NCBI GenBank assembly: GCA_030666985.1
Contig: DAOUWT010000198.1
Location: 1 to 5,261, forward strand
Reading direction: 5' to 3'
From: Chloroflexota bacterium
GTDB taxonomy: Bacteria; Chloroflexota; Anaerolineae; Anaerolineales; UBA11858
Length of the DNA: 5,261 nucleotides
In this document: in pieces, positions 1 to 5,150 of the stretch
How the letters are laid out: every line of letters starts with the position of its first letter
Numbering within the stretch: position 1 is the stretch's first letter
Program-made: the position numbers and the translations under genes
Notes under the pieces: generated by a model
Told to the model about the DNA's origin: nothing
The model's database searches: none
What the model saw: only the letters and a program-made list of their open reading frames with translations

Positions 1-41
1 CCCCCCCCCGTCCCCCCAAAAAATCCACGGGGTTTAATTTC
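1..41. other. C-rich left edge downstream of the CitD-CitE gene
   Basis: This is the short sequence after the minus-strand CitD-CitE stop codon. It contains runs of nine C, six C and six A. Read on the minus strand it is G-rich (GGGGGGACGGGGGGGGG) and could include a ribosome binding site for the next gene of the operon, but no start codon is inside the window. A 6-bp complementarity (CCCCGT at 6-11, ACGGGG at 27-32) exists, but the 15-nt loop makes it a poor terminator. Its role is undetermined. Confidence 0.3.
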
Positions 42-1277
42 TTAGGCTTCTTCTTTCCAATTCTCAGATAATTTTCCCAAATTGATAGCCAAATGAACGG
101 TGCGCTGGGCGCGTTTGACCACGGGCGGGTCTATCATCTTCGAACCGAGGGAAACTACGCCTAATCCGTTGGCGGTGGCTTCATCAAAGGCGAGGACTAT
201 TTTCTTGGCCTTTTCAATCTCCATTTTGTTGGGAGCAAAGGCCTCATGAATAACTTTTATCTGGCGGGGATGAATGCAACCCATCCCGTCAAAGCCTAAA
301 GATTTGGACTCTTCCACAACCTCGCGGAGCGCGTCCATATCGGAGACATCGGAAAAAACCGAGTCGATCGGCTGCACCCCGGCGGCCCGGGCCGCGTTGA
401 CCACTTGTGAGCGGGCGAAAAACGTCTCTCGTCCCTCTTTTGTGCGGGGGGCGCCCAAATCTGCCGTATAATCCTCCAAGCCAATTGCCAAAGCTACTAC
501 ATTCTCAGAGGCGGATGCAATCTGGTAAGCGTTCACTGCGCCCAACGCGCTCTCGATGATTGGCATCAGGTAAACGGGAGCGTCTATATTATGCTCGTTC
601 GCAATTTCAGCAATCTTCGCGTCAATTTGCTTAACCTCGTCAGCCGTTTCGCATTTGGGAATCAGGATCAGGTTCACATTGTGCGGCACCAGATAGGCCA
701 AATCCTCCAGGCCCATCGAACCTTGATTGATACGCACCATCCGTTCCGCGCCGTAAAAGTCAACTTGGCGAAGAGCATTCCTGACGACCAAACGGGCTTC
801 CTCTTTTTTGGATGGGGCCACCGAATCTTCCAAGTCAAGGATGATGCCGTCTGGACGGTGAATACCAGCGTTGAGCATCAGTTTGGGGGTGTTGCCCGGT
901 AAATATAGCCGGGAACGGCGATAACGATCCTTTTTAGTGTGGTATTTATTTTCCTCAATAAGGTCCAACCAATATTCTTGGTCGGTTTCAATAGATTGCT
1001 TGATAGCGGCCTCTATTCTGGCTGCCAACACAAAGGGCAATGCGCCCCGGTCTTCAATTTTGATGTTGGCGTTCTCTATCTCGAAGTGGGCCAACATATC
1101 TTTGGTTAACTCGATAATAGAGTCACCGTATAATGCGCCGACTTTACTCGCGACATCTATCTCGATGCCGCCGCTTGTAGTTATCTCCAGGGTCACAAAA
1201 CAATCTGAGCGAGTGCGTGCGCCCTCATTTCCAGCAGTGCTTATAGTGTTCAAGGTTCCCTCCACGGTTATTATCAT
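42..1277 (-). CDS. citE: Fused citrate-lyase acyl carrier protein (CitD) and citrate lyase beta subunit (CitE)
   Basis: The protein has 411 aa in two parts. Residues 1-95 match the CitD/MdcC carrier family: GTL near the start, RSDC at 23-26 and an IEDRGALPFVLAARIEAA stretch at 74-91. Ser24 aligns with the serine that carries the phosphoribosyl-dephospho-CoA arm in known CitD. Residues 118-400 are a complete HpcH/CitE TIM barrel: RSRLYLPGN (121-129), LDLEDSV (147-153), RIN (182-184), IPK (206-208), IIESALG (240-246), GLEDYTADLG (266-275) and IHPRQI (335-340). Glu242 and Asp269 have the spacing of the Mg ligands in CitE and malyl-CoA lyases. CitE cleaves a citryl- (or citramalyl-) thioester on the carrier into acetyl-thioester and an oxo acid. 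Enterobacterial CitD and CitE are separate proteins of about 98 and 300 aa, so the length fits a true fusion. The ATG lacks a strong ribosome binding site. It follows the GntR gene by 22 bp, so it is probably co-transcribed. A CitF partner is expected beyond the left edge. The substrate (citrate or citramalate) is not settled. Confidence 0.88.
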   Translation of the reverse strand: MIITVEGTLNTISTAGNEGARTRSDCFVTLEITTSGGIEIDVASKVGALYGDSIIELTKDMLAHFEIENANIKIEDRGALPFVLAARIEAAIKQSIETDQEYWLDLIEENKYHTKKDRYRRSRLYLPGNTPKLMLNAGIHRPDGIILDLEDSVAPSKKEEARLVVRNALRQVDFYGAERMVRINQGSMGLEDLAYLVPHNVNLILIPKCETADEVKQIDAKIAEIANEHNIDAPVYLMPIIESALGAVNAYQIASASENVVALAIGLEDYTADLGAPRTKEGRETFFARSQVVNAARAAGVQPIDSVFSDVSDMDALREVVEESKSLGFDGMGCIHPRQIKVIHEAFAPNKMEIEKAKKIVLAFDEATANGLGVVSLGSKMIDPPVVKRAQRTVHLAINLGKLSENWKEEA

Positions 1278-1299
1278 TCTTCATCTAATATGCTTTCCC

Positions 1300-2025
1300 T
1301 TAATCTTCATCAACTGGAACATGGGTCAGCCGCCAGCCAGTCGTGTTCTTAAAATGATTTTGCATAGCTATTTTAGCATTCTCAGGTTGCCCAGCTTGAA
1401 TGGCTTCCACAATAGGACGGTGCAAATTTGCCATTTCGCTAGCATCAACCTGGTTAGCATATCCACGGCGAGTGTAGCCAGATTTGATATAGCTATAAAG
1501 GATTTGGCGAATATTTGAAATCAGGCTAAGCAGTAGGGGATTGTGAGAAGACTCGGCAACAGCAACATGGAAGGCTACATCATGCTCAATGGCCTTTTCT
1601 AGCCCCAGGGTCACATTGCTAATAGCATCCACAAGTTGAGCCAAGGTCTCTTTTTGGGCATCGGTTGCACGTTCAGCGGCGAGCGCGGCGGCTTGCCCCT
1701 CTAGGGCGTACCGGATCTCGAGGACATGGCGCACTTCTTGGTCACCAAAAACCATCCCCCAATTCAAGCTCTGCCCTAAATAGTCGGTATAGGAATCACA
1801 AACAAAGGTTCCGGAGCTGCGGCGCGTTTCGAGCAAGCCAGCCACCACCAATGACTTAACAGCCTCGCGCAGGGTTGAGCGTCCCACGTTAAATTGCTCC
1901 ATTAACTCAGGCTCAGTGGGCAACCGGTCACCTTGCTTAAGCTCCCCTTTGGCGATCATAGTCATAAGCTGCTCGGCTACTGATTCGGCTAGACTTTTGG
2001 ATTCTACAGGCTTGAAAATTGACAA
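1300..2025 (-). CDS. GntR-family transcriptional regulator, FCD (FadR/PdhR-like) subfamily
   Basis: The protein has 241 aa, the usual length for this family. Residues 8-75 form the GntR winged helix-turn-helix, with GDRLPTEPEL at 32-41, the recognition-helix region VGRSTLREAVKSL at 47-59 and the wing RRSSGTFV at 68-75. Residues 95-228 form an all-helical FCD ligand domain carrying the typical metal set: Asp149 and His153 (DVAFH), His202 and His224. FCD regulators usually bind small carboxylates, often with a divalent metal, and release DNA on binding. The start is TTG at 2023-2025. No in-frame ATG lies between it and the upstream stop, and an AAGGGA ribosome binding site sits 8 nt before it. 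It is the first gene of a minus-strand unit with the CitD-CitE gene and is divergent from lexA. It probably controls its own operon through the palindrome at 2059-2073. The ligand is unknown; citrate, citramalate or a related acid is an inference from the neighbour. Confidence 0.92.
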   Translation of the reverse strand: MSIFKPVESKSLAESVAEQLMTMIAKGELKQGDRLPTEPELMEQFNVGRSTLREAVKSLVVAGLLETRRSSGTFVCDSYTDYLGQSLNWGMVFGDQEVRHVLEIRYALEGQAAALAAERATDAQKETLAQLVDAISNVTLGLEKAIEHDVAFHVAVAESSHNPLLLSLISNIRQILYSYIKSGYTRRGYANQVDASEMANLHRPIVEAIQAGQPENAKIAMQNHFKNTTGWRLTHVPVDED

Positions 2026-2033
2026 AATTAAAT

Positions 2034-2039
2034 TCCCTT
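2034..2039 (-). promoter_or_regulatory. Ribosome binding site of the GntR gene
   Basis: On the minus strand AAGGGA lies 8 nt before the TTG codon at 2023-2025. This spacing is what makes TTG the preferred start in the absence of any ATG in frame. Confidence 0.65.
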
Positions 2040-2058
2040 GAAAAAGTATCTTTCATCA

Positions 2059-2073
2059 CTTCATCTGATGAAG
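2059..2073. promoter_or_regulatory. Perfect palindrome, candidate GntR operator
   Basis: CTTCATC-T-GATGAAG has 7-bp perfect arms around one central base. On the minus strand it starts 3 bp after the -10 box of the regulator's own promoter and covers the predicted transcription start. A dimeric repressor bound there would block initiation. An extra half-site, TTCATC at 2052-2057, lies 8 bp from the matching half. The length and dyad form suit FCD-type GntR proteins; assignment to this particular regulator is inferred from position. Confidence 0.6.
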
Positions 2074-2076
2074 CCT

Positions 2077-2105
2077 ATTTTAATGCCTAAAAAGACTTGA
2101 GTCAA
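2077..2105 (-). promoter_or_regulatory. Sigma-70-type promoter of the GntR/CitD-CitE unit
   Basis: On the minus strand the -35 box is TTGACT (2100-2105), followed by a 17-bp spacer and the -10 box TAAAAT (2077-2082). Predicted transcription starts near 2070, giving a leader of about 45 nt before the TTG start. It is back-to-back with the lexA promoter; the two -35 boxes are 30 bp apart. Confidence 0.75.
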
Positions 2106-2135
2106 TATCTTGCTCTGAAAAAACACAAATTCTCC

Positions 2136-2164
2136 TTGACACAGAACGAATGTTCGGCTACAAT
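2136..2164 (+). promoter_or_regulatory. Sigma-70-type promoter of lexA
   Basis: The -35 box TTGACA (2136-2141, perfect consensus), a 17-bp spacer and the -10 box TACAAT (2159-2164, five of six) form a very strong promoter. Transcription should start near 2171, giving a leader of about 48 nt. The spacer holds the SOS box, so LexA binding would occlude RNA polymerase. Confidence 0.88.
2143..2156. promoter_or_regulatory. SOS box (LexA operator), Gram-positive type
   Basis: AGAACGAATGTTCG contains a perfect GAAC-N4-GTTC dyad (2144-2155), the core of the Bacillus-type LexA box CGAAC-N4-GTTCG with one outer base changed. It sits entirely between the -35 and -10 boxes of the lexA promoter, which indicates autorepression relieved when LexA self-cleaves after DNA damage. 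I noticed no second copy near the other promoters in the window. Confidence 0.88.
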
Positions 2165-2205
2165 ATAGCACATATATTCTATTCTGTCCCGCTTAGTGTC
2201 TAAAT

Positions 2206-2210
2206 GGAGG
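2206..2210 (+). promoter_or_regulatory. Ribosome binding site that fixes the lexA start
   Basis: GGAGG lies 8 nt before the ATG at 2219-2221. An earlier in-frame ATG at 2204 overlaps this site and has no ribosome binding site of its own, so 2219 is the likely start. Confidence 0.85.
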
Positions 2211-2218
2211 TCAAAGTT

Positions 2219-2905
2219 ATGGTTAAAAAAATATCTAACCGCCAGAAACAAGTACTGAAAGTCATTCAGCAACACAGCGACAAATATGGCTACTCCCCTT
2301 CCTATCGAGATATTTGCAAAGAAACTGAAATTACCTCAACCTCCATGGTGAATTATTATCTCAAACAATTGGAAGAGGAAGGTTACATTAAACGGGAGGA
2401 AAATATCTCTCGCAGCCTGAATATCACTGAGAAAGCTCAAAAGAAATTCCAACACCTTCTGGGGACAGCTCAAGAAATTGTCAACGAGATGGTGAGAACA
2501 CTCACTATTCCAATAGTGGGACAAATTGTGGCCAGCGAACCGGTTCCTGTTCCCGCTGGGGATATCCGGCACTATGAATCTGATGTTGACATCGCCGAAA
2601 GCCTTCTCCCCCGAAATGTAGGCAAAGAAACCCTTTTTGCCCTTGAAGTAAAAGGGGACTCCATGATTGATGCCATGGTCAACGATGGCGATATCGTCAT
2701 CATGAAACCGGCTCGGGAAGCCAACAATGGAGAAATGGTGGCGGTTCGCATAAATCAGGATGAAACCACGCTAAAATACTTCCACAGGGAAGGCGACCGC
2801 GTCCGTCTCCAGCCGGCTAACCCCACCATGGATCCCATCTTCATCGAAAAATCAACGCCTATAGAAGTTCAGGGTAAAGTAGTCCTCGTCCTGCGCCAAA
2901 TATAA
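2219..2905 (+). CDS. lexA: LexA, SOS-response repressor and self-cleaving S24 protease
   Basis: The protein has 228 aa from the ATG preceded by GGAGG. Residues 1-70 are the LexA winged helix: SNRQKQVLKVIQQH at 6-19, GYSPSYRDI at 24-32, and the recognition-helix region ITSTSMVNYYLKQL at 38-51. Residues 97-228 are the S24 autoprotease domain, with PIVGQIVASEP at 98-108, catalytic Ser148 in GDSM (146-149) and catalytic Lys186 in TTLKYF (183-188). The protein represses DNA-damage genes and cleaves itself when stimulated by RecA filaments. The aligned scissile pair is Ala105-Ser106 rather than the usual Ala-Gly. A second Ala-Gly pair lies at 113-114 but does not align with the site. The gap from site to serine is about 8 residues longer than in E. 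coli LexA, reflecting an insertion around residues 118-135. The gene is monocistronic, with its own SOS-controlled promoter and a terminator 25 bp after the stop. Identity is secure. Confidence 0.96.
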   Translation: MVKKISNRQKQVLKVIQQHSDKYGYSPSYRDICKETEITSTSMVNYYLKQLEEEGYIKREENISRSLNITEKAQKKFQHLLGTAQEIVNEMVRTLTIPIVGQIVASEPVPVPAGDIRHYESDVDIAESLLPRNVGKETLFALEVKGDSMIDAMVNDGDIVIMKPAREANNGEMVAVRINQDETTLKYFHREGDRVRLQPANPTMDPIFIEKSTPIEVQGKVVLVLRQI

Positions 2906-2929
2906 AGTCGCCCCAAAGACAAGTTCCCC

Positions 2930-2960
2930 AAAGCGGTCTCTACAAAGAGGCCGCTTTTTT
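2930..2960 (+). terminator. Intrinsic terminator of lexA
   Basis: A GC-rich stem pairs AAGCGGTCTC (2931-2940) with GAGGCCGCTT (2947-2956) through ten pairs, one of them G-U. It is closed by a 6-nt loop (TACAAA) and followed by a T run at 2955-2960. It begins 25 bp after the lexA stop and separates lexA from the kinase gene. Confidence 0.9.
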
Positions 2961-2992
2961 CATTTTTAAGGGGGATTCTACTTTAAAGAGAT

Positions 2993-3021
2993 TTGACCAC
3001 CACGTCAATGTTGATTACAAT
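2993..3021 (+). promoter_or_regulatory. Sigma-70-type promoter of the isopentenyl phosphate kinase gene
   Basis: The -35 box TTGACC (2993-2998), a 17-bp spacer and the -10 box TACAAT (3016-3021) lie just after the lexA terminator. Predicted transcription starts near 3028, about 40 nt before the ATG at 3068. The reading frame of the kinase happens to stay open through this promoter, but that part is unlikely to be translated. Confidence 0.75.
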
Positions 3022-3057
3022 GGGATATACTTCGACATTACTTGAGGTGATTATATT

Positions 3058-3062
3058 GGGAG
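3058..3062 (+). promoter_or_regulatory. Likely ribosome binding site of the kinase gene
   Basis: GGGAG lies 5 nt before the ATG at 3068. A competing arrangement, GAGGTGA at 3044-3050 before an in-frame TTG at 3056, would add only four residues. The two cannot be separated from sequence alone. Confidence 0.5.
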
Positions 3063-3067
3063 CAAGC

Positions 3068-3877
3068 ATGAGGCACGGAACTAAAAATCTCCAATTCCTA
3101 AAACTGGGCGGATCGTTGATCACCGACAAGCATCAGCCGCGCACGGCCCGGGGGGATGTGATTACCCGCCTGGGGGAGGAGATAGCCGCCGCGCGGGCGG
3201 ATAACCCGGCCCTGCGCCTGGTGCTGGGGCATGGATCGGGCTCCTTTGGGCACGTTTCGGCGGAGAGGTACGGGACCCGGTCCGGGGTGCGCTCCCCCAG
3301 CGAGTGGCGCGGCTTTGCAGAGGTGTGGCGGGATGCCTCGGCCCTGAACCACATCGTGGTCGAGGCCCTGCACGCGGCTGGGGTCCCGGCCATCACCTTC
3401 CCCCCCTCGGGAGCGGTCACCGCCCACCAGGGCCAGGTTGCCACGTGGGACACGCTCCCCCTGCGCACCGCGCTCGAAAGGGGACTTCTCCCCGTTGTGT
3501 ATGGAGACGTGGTGTTCGATGAAGAACTGGGGGGGACTATTCTATCCACCGAAAATGTATTCGCTTACCTGGCCCGGCAACTGCGCCCCAGGCGCATCCT
3601 CCTGGCCGGCCTGGACGAAGGCGTGTGGGCTGACTATCCCGCTTGCGAGAGGCTTCTTCCCAAAATCACGCCCGACGATCTCCCAAGAATAAGGCGGGGT
3701 TTAGAAGGTTCGGCGGCAACCGATGTGACGGGGGGAATGGCGAGCAAAGTCAAGGAGATGCTGGCCCTCGCCGGGGAAGTTGAGGGGTTGGAGGTCTTCA
3801 TTTTTTCGGGGGCGGCGGCCCAAAATGTGCGGCGTGCTTTGCAGGGAGAATGCCTGGGAACGCGAATTGGGTTATAA
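3068..3877 (+). CDS. ipk: Isopentenyl phosphate kinase (amino acid kinase fold)
   Basis: The protein has 269 aa, near the usual 245-270 aa of the family. Motifs in order are LKLGGSLIT at 11-19 (phosphate-binding Lys12 and the GGS loop), GHGSGSFGH at 54-62, VVYGDVVFDEELGGTILSTENVFAYLA at 143-169 (given here only as landmarks GDVV, GGTILSTE and FAYLA), GLDEGVWADY at 181-190 and DVTGGMASKV at 219-228. His62 of SFGH matches the histidine that binds the substrate phosphate in archaeal enzymes and separates this family from other amino acid kinases. The enzyme makes isopentenyl diphosphate from isopentenyl phosphate and ATP in the cytosol, the last step of the alternative mevalonate pathway known in archaea and in Roseiflexus. 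The frame is open upstream to 2993, but the promoter lies there, so the ATG with GGGAG is preferred. No other isoprenoid gene is in the window. Residues 20-130 are encoded by far more GC-rich DNA than the neighbours. Confidence 0.87.
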   Translation: MRHGTKNLQFLKLGGSLITDKHQPRTARGDVITRLGEEIAAARADNPALRLVLGHGSGSFGHVSAERYGTRSGVRSPSEWRGFAEVWRDASALNHIVVEALHAAGVPAITFPPSGAVTAHQGQVATWDTLPLRTALERGLLPVVYGDVVFDEELGGTILSTENVFAYLARQLRPRRILLAGLDEGVWADYPACERLLPKITPDDLPRIRRGLEGSAATDVTGGMASKVKEMLALAGEVEGLEVFIFSGAAAQNVRRALQGECLGTRIGL

Positions 3878-3885
3878 TTTATTAG

Positions 3886-3914
3886 TTGACATTAACTTCT
3901 CTCTGAATTAAACT
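3886..3914 (+). promoter_or_regulatory. Probable promoter of the dGTPase gene
   Basis: The -35 box TTGACA (3886-3891, perfect), a 17-bp spacer and the -10 box TAAACT (3909-3914, four of six) begin 8 bp after the kinase stop codon. Predicted transcription starts near 3921, just before the palindromes at 3928-3968, and leaves a leader of roughly 78 nt. Confidence 0.6.
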
Positions 3915-3927
3915 TATCCTACTTGCC

Positions 3928-3968
3928 AGGTGCAATGCACTTCTAAAAACATGAAGTGCAACGCACCT
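3928..3968. repeat. Long inverted repeat made of two near-identical palindromes in the dgt leader
   Basis: AGGTGCAATGCACTTC (3928-3943) pairs with GAAGTGCAACGCACCT (3953-3968). An inner 8-bp and an outer 6-bp stem flank a 2x2 mismatch, and the loop is 9 nt. Each arm is itself a small palindrome: GTGCAATGCAC at 3930-3940 and GTGCAACGCAC at 3956-3966, whose centres are 26 bp apart. The region lies right after the predicted start of dgt transcription. It could be a tandem operator or an RNA hairpin. There is no T run after it, so it is not an intrinsic terminator. Confidence 0.8.
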
Positions 3969-3998
3969 TCGGGATCAACTATCCGACTAACGACTACT

Positions 3999-5150
3999 AT
4001 GCTATTTACACGCCAAAAACTCGAAGAACAAGAAAAGGCTTGTCTGGCTCCTTATGGAATCCGCAGCCAAGACTCAAAAGGCCGCCAATACCCTGAAGAA
4101 GAACCCCAGTACCGAACCGTATTCCAACGCGATAGGGACCGGATTCTCCATACTACAGCCTTCCGCAGGTTGGAATATAAGACACAGGTTTTCATCAACT
4201 CGGAAGGGGATTATTACCGGACGCGCCTAACGCACACGCTGGAGGTCGCTCAACTTGGGCGCTCGGTGGCCCGCGCCTTGGGCGCAAACGAGGATCTCAT
4301 AGAAGCAATTTGTCTGGCCCACGACTTAGGTCATGCTCCCTTTGGACATTCTGGGGAATATACCCTGAACCGGTTGATGAAAGAGCACGGGGGATTCGAT
4401 CATAATAAACACTCCTTGCGGATTGTCACCGAGCTTGAAAACCGCTATCCGGACTTTCCGGGGTTGAATCTCACCTGGGAAACACGGGAAGGCATTGTCA
4501 AGCACGAAACCGAGTATGATGTTTCAGACGCATCCGATTACGACACTGAACTAAGAGGTCACTTAGAAGCTCAAATTGCTAACGCAGCCGACGAATTGGC
4601 CTACTCCGCTCATGATTTGGATGACGGGCTTAGGTCGGGGATGATCACTGCTCCCATGCTGGAAGGCATCACCTTGTGGCAAATCTTGGTCAAGAGCGTA
4701 GGTTGGGAGGGCGGCATCTTGGACGAACTTACCCGCCATCGCCTGATTCGACGCATGATTGGCCTCGAGGTGCATGACCTGCTTCGAACCACAAACCAGA
4801 ATCTTCGCGAAAGCGGTGTGCAATCCGTAGAAGAACTCCAAAAACTCTCCCACAACGTAATTGGCTTAAGTGAAGACATGCACCATCACAACCGCCAATT
4901 GAAAGATTTTTTGTACGCGAATCTGTATAAGCACCACCGTGTGATCCGTATGCAAATGAAAGCCGAAAGGATTATCAGTGATTTATTCCGCGCTTACCAA
5001 GATGAGCCGGGCATGTTGCCGAAGCACATTCAAGCGTGGGTTGACGAAAGAGGTTTAGAACGCTCCATTTGCGATTACATTGCCGGCATGACAGACCGGT
5101 ATGCAATTCAAGAACATGAGAAATTATTTAATCCCGCTACAAGGCCGTGA
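3999..5150 (+). CDS. dgt: dGTPase-like deoxynucleoside triphosphate triphosphohydrolase (HD domain)
   Basis: The protein has 383 aa from this ATG, the usual size of the shorter dGTPase-like class (about 340-390 aa); the E. coli enzyme is larger. HRTTAFRR-like landmarks are seen as ILHTTAFRRLEYKTQVF at 49-65. The HD metal ligands are His79 in YRTRLTHT (73-80), His108-Asp109 in AHDLGHAPFGHSGE (107-120) and Asp206 in ADELAYSAHDLDD (197-209). The C-terminus DYIAGMTDRYA (359-369) is intact. The family hydrolyses dNTPs, classically dGTP, to the deoxynucleoside and triphosphate, and so trims nucleotide pools; the exact dNTP preference cannot be read from sequence. In-frame starts at GTG 3930 and ATG 3951 lie inside the inverted repeat and would add residues foreign to the family, so 3999 is preferred, although no good ribosome binding site precedes it. 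The gene has its own probable promoter. Its stop codon touches the GTG repeat array. Confidence 0.9.
   Translation: MLFTRQKLEEQEKACLAPYGIRSQDSKGRQYPEEEPQYRTVFQRDRDRILHTTAFRRLEYKTQVFINSEGDYYRTRLTHTLEVAQLGRSVARALGANEDLIEAICLAHDLGHAPFGHSGEYTLNRLMKEHGGFDHNKHSLRIVTELENRYPDFPGLNLTWETREGIVKHETEYDVSDASDYDTELRGHLEAQIANAADELAYSAHDLDDGLRSGMITAPMLEGITLWQILVKSVGWEGGILDELTRHRLIRRMIGLEVHDLLRTTNQNLRESGVQSVEELQKLSHNVIGLSEDMHHHNRQLKDFLYANLYKHHRVIRMQMKAERIISDLFRAYQDEPGMLPKHIQAWVDERGLERSICDYIAGMTDRYAIQEHEKLFNPATRP

Noticed and set aside
1279..1286. Second GntR operator half-site (CTTCATCT) before the CitD-CitE start
   Set aside because: It is a single half without dyad partner, lies within the operon rather than at a promoter, and an 8-bp match may be chance.
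937..1518. A 193-codon plus-strand open frame overlapping the CitD-CitE start and the GntR end
   Set aside because: It lies wholly opposite two clearly recognised minus-strand genes, has no recognisable domain, and shows no promoter or ribosome binding site of note.
2911..2933. Direct repeat CCCCAAAG at 2911-2918 and 2926-2933 after lexA
   Set aside because: It is a short two-copy repeat next to the terminator with no sign of function.
2993..3067. N-terminal extension of the kinase from a TTG at 2993
   Set aside because: The same bases form a good promoter (TTGACC-17-TACAAT), the extension has no family counterpart, and a better start with a ribosome binding site exists at 3068.
3098..3549. 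Minus-strand open frames of 109 and 138 codons opposite the kinase gene
   Set aside because: They are expected shadows of very GC-rich coding DNA, where stop codons are rare on the other strand. Their composition (Arg, Gly, Pro, Ser) is not protein-like.
3928..3968. Inverted repeat as the terminator of the kinase gene
   Set aside because: It has no T run after the stem (the next bases are TCGGGATC) and lies downstream of a promoter-like sequence for the next gene.
3930..3998. dGTPase start at GTG 3930 or ATG 3951
   Set aside because: Both lie within the inverted repeat, lack a ribosome binding site, and add cysteine- and threonine-rich residues not typical of the family. The family N-terminus begins at the ATG at 3999.
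2219..5150. lexA, kinase and dgt as one SOS-controlled operon or defence system
   Set aside because: A strong terminator follows lexA, separate promoters precede the other two genes, and no SOS box was seen at those promoters.
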